Of a stretch of DNA of 58,720 nucleotides, positions 16,619 to 24,773 are shown piece after piece. A program made the translations under genes and the position numbers. Position 1 is the stretch's first letter, and each line of letters begins with the position of its first letter. Source of the DNA: an uncultured Eubacteriales bacterium. Its GTDB lineage: Bacteria > Bacillota > Clostridia > Christensenellales > Aristaeellaceae. The DNA lies in the NCBI GenBank assembly GCA_902765735.1, contig CACXBB010000012.1, positions 1-58,720 on the forward strand. Reading direction: 5' to 3'. The notes beneath the pieces are model-generated. The model searched no databases and was not told the origin of the DNA. It saw only the letters and a list, made by a program, of their open reading frames with translations.

Positions 16619-18520
16619 TTACCTGCGGGCGGGCTCTGCCCTCCCGAGGGGAAACTGGGCGATGCGCAGGGCGGTGGCGCCGTAGGGGATCAGCTCGATC
16701 ACCTGGGCGCGGGCGGGGTCGATGCGGGGCACCATGGGCACGTTGGCGCAACTGCCGCCGTCCATGGGCCAGTCGATGGGCACGGCCTTGACCAGCACGT
16801 TCACCGGCGCCTCACCCTTGCCGAAGGCGGCGGGAACGTCGTCATACACGGCCTTCATGGGCTCCTCCCGGATCAGCGCCCAGTTCCAGTCGTCCCCGGT
16901 GGACGCCCGGCGGCTGCCGTCGGGCAGGGTCTCCCAGTCCTCGTTGGGCTGCCAGGCCATCAGCAGCGGTCCCAGCTCCACCGCGCCGGACTGGTGGTAC
17001 CACTTGGTCACCCGGGGCACGGTGGGCAGCTCCAGCCGCACCACGTCGCCGGTGCGCCAGCGCCGCCGCACGCAGGAGGTTTCGCCGGAACGCACCTGCA
17101 TGATCTCGCCGTCGGGCAGGAAGATCATGGGCTGCCGCGCCCAGAAGGGCACCCGCAGGTACAGCGGGAACTCGCAGGGCTGCCTGACGGAGACCTCGAT
17201 CTCCACCGACTGCGCGAAGGGATAGCCGCCGGACACCTTCACCCGCACGGGCACGCTGCCCACGACGGCCCGCACCGCGCAGGGCGCGTAGCTGACGGCC
17301 TGCAGGCCGCCGTCGGAGGTCATGTACCACTGGGCGGCCGCGAAGCCCGGCCAGCCCTGCTGGAGATCCGTGGGGTAGCCCAGGGGGGCCTCCTCATCGG
17401 TGAACAGGTTGGCACGGTCCTCCAGGTTGTAAAAGTGGCGCGCTTCCTCGGAGACCTTCACCTGGTTGACCTGCTGGCACTGCTGGTTCAGCGTCATGTC
17501 GGCGGTGAAGGCGGCGGGCAGGGCGTTGTAGGCGATCTTCTCCAGGATGTCGGCGTATTCCGGGGCGAAGTCCCCCAGCCCCAGCAGCGTCTCGAGGGAG
17601 CGCATCAGCTCCGCCACCGCGCCGGTGTCCACGCCCTGGGTGGGGTTGGAGCCGTTTAAGTGGGCGTCGCAGGAGAACATGCCGTTGGCCAGGCCGTGGT
17701 ACTTCATCAGCTTTTCCCAGCCGAAGCGGAAGCCGCCCTGCTCCTTGAAGCCGGACTTGATCAGGTTGATCACGCCGGGGGTCTTCAGACCCATGGCGAT
17801 GTTGACGCCCTGAGACAGGTGATACTGGGTGTGGAAATAGGGCCGCTTGTCGCCCTCCAGCGCCTCGTTGCGCTCCTCCTCCAGCGCCTCGCGCAGCCGG
17901 GACCACTTGAGGGACTTGTTCATGGGCATGGTGTTGGAGAAGGTGTGGAAGTAGGTGGGCCAGTCCAGGGTCTGCTCCCGCAGCCGCCTGCACAGCTCCA
18001 GCAGGTGCTTCTGCCCCGTGAGGTTGTACAGCCACAGCGCCAGCTCCATGTTGTCGCCGCCCCGGGCCACGGACCACTCCCTGAGCGGATGATTTGCCAG
18101 GTTCAGATACTGGTATTTGAAGAATTTATCCATCAGCACCAGCGCGCGGCGGTCGTTTTCGGCGGCGAAGTAGTGCCGAAGCGCCCGGAGCGCCGCCACC
18201 AGGGGCCAGGTGTCGGCGTTGTCCCCGGGGCCGAACCAGCCGTCCTCGCGCTGGCTGGCGATGAGCGCCTCGATGTGCCAGCGCGCCCGGTCCCTGAGGA
18301 CGCCGTCGTCCAGCGTCCAGGCCAGCAGCACCAGCCCGTCCAGGCGGCACAGCGTGGCGACGTCCATCGTCTGGGGCCAGAGCGCGTCCAGCCGGGCCTT
18401 CGCGGCCTCCGCCTGGGTGGTCAGCTGGTCCAGCAGCCAGCCCTCCGGCCGGATCGCGCCCAGCGGCAGCGGGGACAGCGCGTTGGGCGTCAGCGGCGCG
18501 CGGTTGAAGATGGGTTTCAT
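16619..18520 (-). CDS. GH127-like (DUF1680) protein lacking the catalytic cysteines
   Basis: A 633-residue (alpha/alpha)6-barrel protein of the beta-L-arabinofuranosidase superfamily. Fold words are GAIRPEGWLLDQL (21-33), REDGWFGPGDN (91-101), ILEKIAYNALPAAFTADM (325-342) and WYMTSDGGLQAVSYAP (398-413). Family members I recall have a TELCAV word and a GCCTANMHQGW word that supply the zinc ligands and the Cys nucleophile. Here those positions read VDTGAV (297-302) and GYPTDLQQGW (381-390), so the Glu and all three Cys are gone. No signal peptide, so it is cytosolic. It lies 11 bp after the rRNA methyltransferase gene and is probably cotranscribed. Catalysis by the standard mechanism is unlikely. 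Confidence 0.8.
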   Translation of the reverse strand: MKPIFNRAPLTPNALSPLPLGAIRPEGWLLDQLTTQAEAAKARLDALWPQTMDVATLCRLDGLVLLAWTLDDGVLRDRARWHIEALIASQREDGWFGPGDNADTWPLVAALRALRHYFAAENDRRALVLMDKFFKYQYLNLANHPLREWSVARGGDNMELALWLYNLTGQKHLLELCRRLREQTLDWPTYFHTFSNTMPMNKSLKWSRLREALEEERNEALEGDKRPYFHTQYHLSQGVNIAMGLKTPGVINLIKSGFKEQGGFRFGWEKLMKYHGLANGMFSCDAHLNGSNPTQGVDTGAVAELMRSLETLLGLGDFAPEYADILEKIAYNALPAAFTADMTLNQQCQQVNQVKVSEEARHFYNLEDRANLFTDEEAPLGYPTDLQQGWPGFAAAQWYMTSDGGLQAVSYAPCAVRAVVGSVPVRVKVSGGYPFAQSVEIEVSVRQPCEFPLYLRVPFWARQPMIFLPDGEIMQVRSGETSCVRRRWRTGDVVRLELPTVPRVTKWYHQSGAVELGPLLMAWQPNEDWETLPDGSRRASTGDDWNWALIREEPMKAVYDDVPAAFGKGEAPVNVLVKAVPIDWPMDGGSCANVPMVPRIDPARAQVIELIPYGATALRIAQFPLGRAEPARR

Positions 18521-18531
18521 AGATACACCTC

Positions 18532-19647
18532 TTACTCGAATATCCTGTATTCACACTCAATGCGTCCGTTGTAGTAGCGGCGGCGGCGCGTGGCGCGGCG
18601 TCCGTACTCGCGCTCGAAGCCCATGTCCGCGGAGAAGGCGCACAGCTTCCAGCCGGGATGCCGCTTTTGCAGCGCCCCGAGCTGCTTCGCCACCGCGTGG
18701 GCGGCGCGGAGGTTGTCCAGCCGCTCGCCGTAGGGGGGATTGGCGATGAACACACCTTGTTCGCCGGACAGGTTCACGTCCCGCATGTCCCGGACCTCCA
18801 GCTCAATGCGCCCGGCAAGCCCCGCCTGCTTCAGATGGCGGCGGGCCAGCTCGATGGCCTCGGGGTCGATGTCGCTGCCGGCGATGTGGATGGGCCTTTT
18901 TGCCCCCTCCTCGTACTTCAGCCGGGCTTCCCTTCGGATGTCGTTCAAGGCCTCTATGGGCACGCAGGGCCAGGCCTCCATGGCGAACCTGCGGGTCAGA
19001 CCGGGGGCGCGGTTCATGGCGATGAAGGCGGCCTCGATGAGGATCGTGCCAGTGCCGCAGCAGGGATCGTACAGCCGCTGCCACGGGTGCCAGGGGCTTT
19101 GAAGCACCAGCGCCGCCGCCAGGGTCTCCCGCAGCGGGGCCTCGCCGTTCCAGGTGCGGTAGCCGCGCTTGGACAGCGGCTCCCCGGAGGTGTCCACGGC
19201 CACGGTGACCAGGTCGTTGCGTATGGAGATGTCGATCTGGAAGGTCACACCGGTCTCGCTGAACCAGTCCACGTGATAGGCGGACTTCATGCGCTCCACC
19301 ATGGCGCGCTTGCCGATCTTCTGAACGTCCGACGGGCTCATCAATTGCGACTTGACGCACTTGGCGCGGATGGGGAAGGCGGCGTCCTCCGGCATCAGCT
19401 TTTCCCACTCGACGGCCTTGACGCCCTGGAACAGCTCCTCATACGTGCGGGCCTCGAACTGCGCCATCACCAGCATCACGCGGTCGCAGGTGCGCAGCCA
19501 CAGGTTGGCCCGGAAGGCGTCGGCGAAGTCGCCCTCGAACATCGCCCCGCCCACGTCCATCACCCGGACGTTCTGCATGCCCATGTGCTTCAGGTCCCGC
19601 CCGGTCATGCCCTCCATGCCGAAGGCGGCGCTTGCGATCCACTTCAT
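18532..19647 (-). CDS. THUMP-domain rRNA (guanine-N2) methyltransferase, RlmL/YpsC family
   Basis: A 371-residue protein; I take ATG 19647 although a longer frame exists upstream through AT-rich promoter DNA. The THUMP/FLD part covers residues 1-155 (VWDVGG-like start, FPIRAKCVKSQLMSPSDVQKIGKRAMVERM). The SAM methyltransferase domain follows with YDPCCGTGTILIEAAFIAMN (motif I) and the catalytic FIANPPYGERLD (NPPY). It methylates guanine N2 in 23S rRNA in close relatives; the exact position is not certain here. It has its own promoter and is followed by the GH127-like gene. Confidence 0.93.
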   Translation of the reverse strand: MKWIASAAFGMEGMTGRDLKHMGMQNVRVMDVGGAMFEGDFADAFRANLWLRTCDRVMLVMAQFEARTYEELFQGVKAVEWEKLMPEDAAFPIRAKCVKSQLMSPSDVQKIGKRAMVERMKSAYHVDWFSETGVTFQIDISIRNDLVTVAVDTSGEPLSKRGYRTWNGEAPLRETLAAALVLQSPWHPWQRLYDPCCGTGTILIEAAFIAMNRAPGLTRRFAMEAWPCVPIEALNDIRREARLKYEEGAKRPIHIAGSDIDPEAIELARRHLKQAGLAGRIELEVRDMRDVNLSGEQGVFIANPPYGERLDNLRAAHAVAKQLGALQKRHPGWKLCAFSADMGFEREYGRRATRRRRYYNGRIECEYRIFE

Positions 19648-19702
19648 CTGTCGAAACAAACCTTTCCGCGCTTTGTCAATTCCAAAAATTTCCCCAAAAA
19701 TA

Positions 19703-19731
19703 ATTATAATTAAAAAAAGCCCATTATTCAA
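19703..19731 (-). promoter_or_regulatory. Promoter of the rRNA methyltransferase gene
   Basis: Minus strand TTGAAT (19731-19726), 17 bp, TATAAT (19708-19703). Confidence 0.75.
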
Positions 19732-19783
19732 GGGATTTGGAGGCGGTTGACGGCAACAATTCAAAACTTAATGTAATTGCGCC

Positions 19784-19860
19784 ATCCGGCGGGCGATCAG
19801 GGGATCGCCCCTACGCCTCACATAACCCCTACTCCCTACTGCCTGCTCCCTACTCCCTCA
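19784..19860. repeat. gggcgatcaggggatcgccc hairpin plus ccctact word array
   Basis: The first part is a perfect gggcgatc-agg-ggatcgccc type hairpin. The second part is the actccctact word array also seen near 47588. No gene in the region 19732-19930. Confidence 0.7.
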
Positions 19861-19868
19861 CCACCCCC

Positions 19869-19897
19869 TTGCCTTATCCCGAAACGCCTGCTATAAT
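19869..19897 (+). promoter_or_regulatory. Promoter of the inositol-phosphatase/acyltransferase operon
   Basis: TTGCCT at 19869-19874, 17 bp, TATAAT at 19892-19897, 33 bp before the start codon. Confidence 0.8.
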
Positions 19898-19930
19898 AAT
19901 AGGTAATTTCGAGGGAAGGGAAACGCTGAC

Positions 19931-20737
19931 ATGGAGAACATTTACGCCCGGGCCGCGGGGGAGATCGCGCGGGAAGCGGGGCAGTTTCTGAAGCACTTTT
20001 CGGACGGCCACAGGCTGGCGGTGGAGAACAAGGGCTGCGACTTCGACTTCGTGACCAACGCCGACCGGGAGTCCCAGCGGCTGATCGCGTCCCGCCTGAA
20101 GGTGCGCTTTCCGGAGCACCGCTTCGTGGGCGAGGAGGACGGCCTGTCCGATGCCGAGGTGGCCGGGATCCTCAACAGCGGCGACTTCTGCTGGGTGTGC
20201 GACCCGCTGGACGGCACGGTCAATTACATCCACCATCTGGGGCTGTACGCCACCTCCATCGGGCTGGTGAAGGACGGCGTCGCCGTCGCCGGGGCCATTT
20301 ACCTGCCGGAGAGGGATGAGCTGTTCGTCGCCGCCCGGGGCGAGGGCGCTTATCTGAACGGCAAGCCCATCCGCACCACCGGCTGCGCGGACCTGCGCCA
20401 CGCCTTCGTGTCCGCGGACGTGGCGGCCGCCGACCTGTCCCGGCGGGAGGGCAACCTGGAGCGCATCAAGCGCGTGGGGCTGGCCGTGGGCGGCCTGCGC
20501 ATTGAGGGCTCCGCCTGCGTGTGCATCGCCCAGACCGCCTGCGGGCGGCAGGACGCCTACTGGAACCTGGGCCTGCACGCCTGGGACGTGGCGGCGGGCA
20601 TCGTGATCCTGGAGGAGGCCGGCGGCGCGGTGGCGAACGTGTTCGCGGAGCCCTTCAGCTTTGACATGAAGGGCGGCTTCCTGTGCGCGGCCTCCGGGCG
20701 GCTCGTGGAGGCCTTCGGCGAGGTCGTGAAGCGGTGA
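19931..20737 (+). CDS. Inositol monophosphatase family protein (SuhB-like)
   Basis: A 268-residue Mg-dependent phosphatase. Metal and catalytic motifs are FVGEEDGL (residues 61-68; canonical GEE), CDPLDGTVNYIHH (the DPLDGT box) and the second metal motif GLHAWDVAAGIVILEEAGG. Length is typical. The substrate may be inositol-1-phosphate or a related sugar phosphate or nucleotide; the sequence does not tell. Its stop overlaps the GTG start of the acyltransferase by four bases (GTGA), so the two are coupled and may act on one surface-lipid or polysaccharide pathway (inference). Confidence 0.92.
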   Translation: MENIYARAAGEIAREAGQFLKHFSDGHRLAVENKGCDFDFVTNADRESQRLIASRLKVRFPEHRFVGEEDGLSDAEVAGILNSGDFCWVCDPLDGTVNYIHHLGLYATSIGLVKDGVAVAGAIYLPERDELFVAARGEGAYLNGKPIRTTGCADLRHAFVSADVAAADLSRREGNLERIKRVGLAVGGLRIEGSACVCIAQTACGRQDAYWNLGLHAWDVAAGIVILEEAGGAVANVFAEPFSFDMKGGFLCAASGRLVEAFGEVVKR

Positions 20738-21930
20738 AGGGGTTCAAGGATCGCTGGCTCGCCCCGCCGGAGCCGGACTACGCCGCGGCGGGGGACCTGC
20801 TGCGGGTCGTCTGCATACTGATGGTGGGATGGTATCACATCTGGCAGCAGTCCTGGCTGGGCCCCGCGCTGAAGCTCGGCGGGCGCTGGCTGGACTTCAC
20901 CCCCGGCGTGCGCGCGGGCTACATGTTCGTGGACATGATGCTGGCGCTGTCGGGATTTCTGTGCTACCTGCCCTACGCCAACGGAAAGGCGCGCCCCGCC
21001 GGGGAATTCTACCTGCGGCGGGCGCTGAGGATACTGCCCAGCTACTGGCTGTGCCTGACGGTGATGCTGGTCTTTGCGCTGAGGGACCCCGGCTTCACCG
21101 ACGCGCCCCGGCTGTGGCTGGACCTGCTGGCCCACCTGGGGTTCGTGCAGAACCTGTGGGGCTTCTCCTACACCGCCACCCGCATGAACGTGGTGCTCTG
21201 GACGCTGGCGGTGGAGGTGCAGTTCTACCTGCTGCTGCCCGTGCTGGCCCCGGTGTTCAAAAAGCGCCCCCTGCTCACCTACGCCGCGCTGACCGGGGCG
21301 GGGCTGAGCTTCATGTTCCTGTGGACGGCGCCCATGCAGGACACCACGCTGTACGTGAACCGCCTGCCCAACATGCTCGTGGTGTACGCCAACGGCATGC
21401 TGGCGGCCCATGTGTACGCCCGGCTGTGCAGGGTGGAGAAGCGGCGCGGCTGGATCGCGGCGGCGGGGCTCGCGCTCTCGGTGGTCGCCGTGTGGACCGC
21501 GTGGCTCATACTGACGCGCCAGGCCCGGGTGTCGGGCTACGACGCCCTGCGGCTGGGGCAGCTCAGGTGGCGCTGGCTGTTCTCGCTGTGCGCGTCGGCG
21601 TTTTTGCTGGGGGGCAGCGTGACCTTTGCGCCCATACGCGCCGTGATCTCCAACCGCGCCATACGGTTTCTGTCGGGCGTGTCCTTCAACTTCTATATCT
21701 GGCACCAGTGGCTGGCGGTGATGCTCAAGAGGTGGCGCATCCCCGCCTATCAGGCCACCGAGAACCCCAACATGGCCGGGGAGATGCCCTGGCAGCTCCA
21801 CTATACCCTTCTGTGCTTTGCCGCGGCGCTGGTGCTGGCGGCGCTGGTCACATATCTGGTCGAGAAGCCCGGCGCGAAGCTGGGCAGAAGGCTGTATCAA
21901 AGGATCAGGGACCGGAAAGCCTCCATTTAA
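20734..21930 (+). CDS. Acyltransferase 3 family membrane protein
   Basis: A 398-residue polytopic membrane protein from GTG 20734. N-terminal family words are LLRVVCILMVGWYHIWQQS, in which the His of WYHIW is the usual catalytic His, and GYMFVDMMLALSGFLCYLPYANG. The arginine cluster EFYLRRALRILPSYWL is also canonical. About ten helices follow, ending in FNFYIWHQWLAVML and a basic tail. Enzymes of this family O-acylate sugars on the cell surface, for example peptidoglycan or exopolysaccharide. The acceptor here is unknown. Confidence 0.92.
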   Translation: MKGFKDRWLAPPEPDYAAAGDLLRVVCILMVGWYHIWQQSWLGPALKLGGRWLDFTPGVRAGYMFVDMMLALSGFLCYLPYANGKARPAGEFYLRRALRILPSYWLCLTVMLVFALRDPGFTDAPRLWLDLLAHLGFVQNLWGFSYTATRMNVVLWTLAVEVQFYLLLPVLAPVFKKRPLLTYAALTGAGLSFMFLWTAPMQDTTLYVNRLPNMLVVYANGMLAAHVYARLCRVEKRRGWIAAAGLALSVVAVWTAWLILTRQARVSGYDALRLGQLRWRWLFSLCASAFLLGGSVTFAPIRAVISNRAIRFLSGVSFNFYIWHQWLAVMLKRWRIPAYQATENPNMAGEMPWQLHYTLLCFAAALVLAALVTYLVEKPGAKLGRRLYQRIRDRKASI

Positions 21931-22003
21931 CCTTGACGCACGGGGATTTTTTGCCGATTTGGAGCATGTTCGCCGGGGCGTAACCATTAAAGTAACGATA
22001 TGC

Positions 22004-22012
22004 TGCTATAAT
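22004..22012 (+). promoter_or_regulatory. Extended -10 promoter in a gene-free stretch
   Basis: TGC-TATAAT with no good -35. It would transcribe 22020 onward, a GC-rich stretch ending in gcgtttttcttgttttt near 22122-22140. No reading frame with support is present, so it may make a small RNA of about 120 nt. This is low-certainty. Confidence 0.35.
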
Positions 22013-22174
22013 AAAGAAGAATATTAATAGGTACGATCGGTGCAATGGGCACAGGCTGCCGCGTCCGTCGCCCGGACCGGTCGATGCTCCGCATGCCTCC
22101 CCGCGGCGTGCCGTCTGTCGCTGCGTTTTTCTTGTTTTTGTCAAGATTGCGGACCTTTCGTAAACCCGCCGCGA

Positions 22175-22203
22175 TTGACAGCATTTTTGCCGGGGTGTAT
22201 AAT
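22175..22203 (+). promoter_or_regulatory. Consensus promoter of the sortase-pilin operon
   Basis: Perfect TTGACA (22175-22180), 17-bp spacer, perfect TATAAT (22198-22203). The strongest possible housekeeping promoter, followed by a leader of about 140 nt. Confidence 0.93.
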
Positions 22204-22282
22204 GGTAACGGTTAAAAATGCGGAAAAATGCTTTATGCCTGCGCGGATAAGGCTTCGTTTTGTATACAGGCGGGGCGTTACC
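22204..22282 (+). promoter_or_regulatory. Structured leader RNA before srtC1
   Basis: Closing stem ggtaacg (22204-22210) with cgttacc (22276-22282). Inside, gcctg pairs with caggc and a gcggataaggc hairpin is possible. It does not match the c-di-GMP-I, fluoride or THF riboswitch cores that I know. It may be a riboswitch, a protein site or only a stabilising 5' hairpin. Confidence 0.4.
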
Positions 22283-22350
22283 GTCCGGAGGAGGCGCTTC
22301 GTGGGATACCGGGGCGGGCGCAGTGCCCGATCCGGCGGAAAGGCGCAAAA

Positions 22351-23187
22351 ATGAAAAAACACCTTTCGACAATACTGCTGGTATTCATACTGCTGCTGGG
22401 CATAGCGATACTGCTGTATCCGACGTTGAGCGACTACTACAATTCCTTCCATCAATCCCGCGCCATCGCCAGCTACATCGAGCAGATGGAAGCGGTGGAC
22501 CCGATGGACTACGAAAAGGAATGGGATCGGGCAAGGGCCTACAACGAGGCGCTGACGAAAAAGCCCAATCGCTTTCTGCTCAGCGAGGAGGACTACGCAT
22601 ACTACGAGAGCCTGCTGAACCTGACGGGGTCCGGCATCATGGGCTACATCGAGGTGCCGAAGATCGACTGCACGCTGCCGATCTACCACGGCACGGACGA
22701 GGCGGTTTTGCAGATCGCCATCGGCCACATCGAGGGCACCAGCCTGCCCATCGGCGAGCCCGGCACCCACGCCGTGCTCTCGGGCCACAGGGGCCTGCCC
22801 AGCGCCAAGCTGTTCACCGATCTGGACAAGATGGAGATCGGCGACCTGTTCGTCATTCGCGTGCTGGACGAGATCATGACCTACGAGATCGATCAGATAC
22901 TGATCGTGCTGCCCGAGGAACTGGACGCCCTGGCCATCGACCCCGAGCAGGATTACTGCACGCTGGTTACCTGCACCCCCTACGGCGTGAACACCCACCG
23001 CCTGCTGGTGCGCGGCCACCGCACGGAAAACGCCGAGCTGGAGAAGATCATCAAGGTCGTGGCCGACGCCACGCAGATCGATCCCCGGCTGATGGCGCCG
23101 ATCTTCGCAGCGCCCATGCTGCTGGTGCTGTTCATCATCATGATGATCTCCACCGGGCGCAGAAATCGCAGGATCAAGCGCGGATGA
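22351..23187 (+). CDS. Class C (pilin-polymerising) sortase 1
   Basis: A 278-residue protein; ATG 22351 lies behind gcggaaagg. N-terminal helix residues 5-25, extracellular catalytic domain, and C-terminal helix about 250-268 with a basic tail (two-helix topology typical of class C). The catalytic triad is His146 (LSGHRGLP), Cys208 (LVTCTPYG) and Arg217 (VNTHRLLV). The region around residues 48-52 (AVDPM) is where class C sortases carry their active-site lid. It joins pilin subunits by transpeptidation at the sorting signal. First gene of the surface operon, 30 bp before the SipA-like gene. Confidence 0.93.
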   Translation: MKKHLSTILLVFILLLGIAILLYPTLSDYYNSFHQSRAIASYIEQMEAVDPMDYEKEWDRARAYNEALTKKPNRFLLSEEDYAYYESLLNLTGSGIMGYIEVPKIDCTLPIYHGTDEAVLQIAIGHIEGTSLPIGEPGTHAVLSGHRGLPSAKLFTDLDKMEIGDLFVIRVLDEIMTYEIDQILIVLPEELDALAIDPEQDYCTLVTCTPYGVNTHRLLVRGHRTENAELEKIIKVVADATQIDPRLMAPIFAAPMLLVLFIIMMISTGRRNRRIKRG

Positions 23188-23217
23188 CGGGCCGGAAGAA
23201 CGGATTCGGAGGCGTCA

Positions 23218-23901
23218 ATGGCAGGAAAGGGAACGCGCCTGAGCGCGCGCCGCGCCTGGATCAGGCGGAGGCAGAGCGACTGGGCGCCTTCGGCTGAAAA
23301 CGCGGAGAGGGAGATACGGCGCACGCGCAAGGCGCGCTACCGCCGCCACCGGCAGAACGTGTTCATGTTCATCGTGGCGCTTTCGCTGGCGCTGGGCTAT
23401 CTGGTTTACAGCCAGGGCTTTATGCTGGTCAAAATCGAGGGCACGGGCATGAGCCCCACGCTGCAAAGCGGCGCCATGGTGCTCTGCTTCAGGCAGACGA
23501 CGCTGGACAAGCTGGCGGGCATCATCCCCGAGGACATGCGCCGCGTCGGCCGCAACGACCTGGTGCTCATCAACTACAACGTGCCGCCGGACGGCGAAAC
23601 CTACAGGCGGATGCGCTCCGCGATGCTGGTCAAGCGCGTCATCGGCCTGGGCGGCGATCAGATCGACACCGGCGGGGATGAGATCATTGTCAATCGGGAG
23701 GAAACCGCCGGAAGGCTGATATACAGCGATCTGGTGTATCCCGTGGTGGTGCCCACCGGGCGCATGTACGCCCTGGGCGACAACCGGTCGCTCTCGGTGG
23801 ACAGCCGCCAGCGCAGCTTCGGCATGGTGGCGGAGGCGGACGTGATCGCGCGTCCGGTGCTGGTGGTCTGGCCGGTGTACGCCATGGGCCTGGTGGAATG
23901 A
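23218..23901 (+). CDS. SipA-like signal peptidase homologue with Ser-to-Gly active site
   Basis: A 227-residue type I signal peptidase fold: a 45-residue basic cytosolic part, one helix (about 48-66), and S26 boxes. Box B reads GTGMSPTL where active enzymes have GxSMxPTL, so the catalytic Ser is Gly77. The general-base Lys is kept (Lys139 in KRVIGLGGD), as is the last box ALGDNRSLSVDSR. Streptococcus pyogenes SipA, needed for pilus assembly, is also a signal-peptidase relative without its catalytic residues. Placement between two class C sortases supports a pilus-assembly chaperone role. Ser79, two residues on, could in principle be a displaced nucleophile. Confidence 0.82.
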   Translation: MAGKGTRLSARRAWIRRRQSDWAPSAENAEREIRRTRKARYRRHRQNVFMFIVALSLALGYLVYSQGFMLVKIEGTGMSPTLQSGAMVLCFRQTTLDKLAGIIPEDMRRVGRNDLVLINYNVPPDGETYRRMRSAMLVKRVIGLGGDQIDTGGDEIIVNREETAGRLIYSDLVYPVVVPTGRMYALGDNRSLSVDSRQRSFGMVAEADVIARPVLVVWPVYAMGLVE

Positions 23902-23905
23902 TGCT

Positions 23906-24754
23906 ATGACAAAGGCGATAAGTATACTGATCGCGGTGATATTGATCTCCGCAATCGCGATGCTGCTCTACCCCACGGTCAGCGACCAGTACAGTCAGTT
24001 CCTCAACAACCGCAGGATACTCTCCTACACCCGCCAGGTGGATGCCGTCGATCCCACGGCCGGCACGGAGATGATGGCCGCGGCGCGTGCGTACAATGAA
24101 GAGATCAGGAACACGGACATCAAGGATGCCTTCGATGCGGCCGCCACGGACTCCTCGGCGGAGTATCAGTCCCTGCTCAATCCCAACGGGGACGGCATCA
24201 TGGGGATCATCGAAATACCCAAAATCGGCGTCCGGCTGCCGGTCTATCACGGCACCGGGGACGTCGGGCTTTCGCAGGGCGCGGGGCACATGGAGGGCAC
24301 CAGCCTGCCGGTGGGCGGCGAGAACACCCACTGCGGCATCGCCGGCCACAGGGGCCTGCCCAGCGCGAAGCTGTTTTCCGATCTGGACCAGATACAGCGC
24401 GGCGACGTGATCTATCTGAACGTGCTGGGCGAGTTGCTGGTCTATCAGGTGGATCAGATCTCGGTAGTGCTGCCCCATGAGATGGAGTACATGTCCATCA
24501 TCGAGGGCGGGGATTACCTGACGCTGGTCACCTGCACGCCCTACGGCGTGAACAGCCACCGGCTCCTGGTGCGCGGGGTGCGCTCCAATCTGGAGGACCT
24601 GGTGGACGTGCTGGCCCTGGGGGACAGCGCTGAAAGGACACCGGACTGGCAGGGCGCGCTGGTGTGCGCCGCGCCGGTTTTCGCGGTCGGGCTGCTGCTG
24701 ATGCTGCTGATCCGGCCCAAACGCAAATATGGCCTGAAGAATCCGAAACGATGA
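23906..24754 (+). CDS. Class C sortase 2
   Basis: A 282-residue paralogue of srtC1, starting four bases after the SipA-like stop. N-terminal helix residues 4-23 and C-terminal helix near 252-270. Catalytic His in IAGHRGLP, Cys in TLVTCTPYG and Arg in NSHRLLVRG. The catalytic core is strongly similar to srtC1 (MEGTSLP, GLPSAKLFSDLDQ), indicating local duplication. Two class C sortases with a single pilin suggest division of labour between shaft polymerisation and attachment of another subunit. Confidence 0.93.
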   Translation: MTKAISILIAVILISAIAMLLYPTVSDQYSQFLNNRRILSYTRQVDAVDPTAGTEMMAAARAYNEEIRNTDIKDAFDAAATDSSAEYQSLLNPNGDGIMGIIEIPKIGVRLPVYHGTGDVGLSQGAGHMEGTSLPVGGENTHCGIAGHRGLPSAKLFSDLDQIQRGDVIYLNVLGELLVYQVDQISVVLPHEMEYMSIIEGGDYLTLVTCTPYGVNSHRLLVRGVRSNLEDLVDVLALGDSAERTPDWQGALVCAAPVFAVGLLLMLLIRPKRKYGLKNPKR

Positions 24755-24773
24755 CATAATGGGGGATGCTGGT

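Noticed and set aside
20683-20733. Longer N-terminus for the acyltransferase starting at ATG 20683.
   Set aside because: It would overlap the phosphatase gene by 55 bp without family similarity; GTG 20734 in a GTGA overlap fits better.
22204-22282. Known c-di-GMP-I riboswitch in the sortase leader.
   Set aside because: The conserved core words of that class are not found; only a generic nested stem structure is visible.
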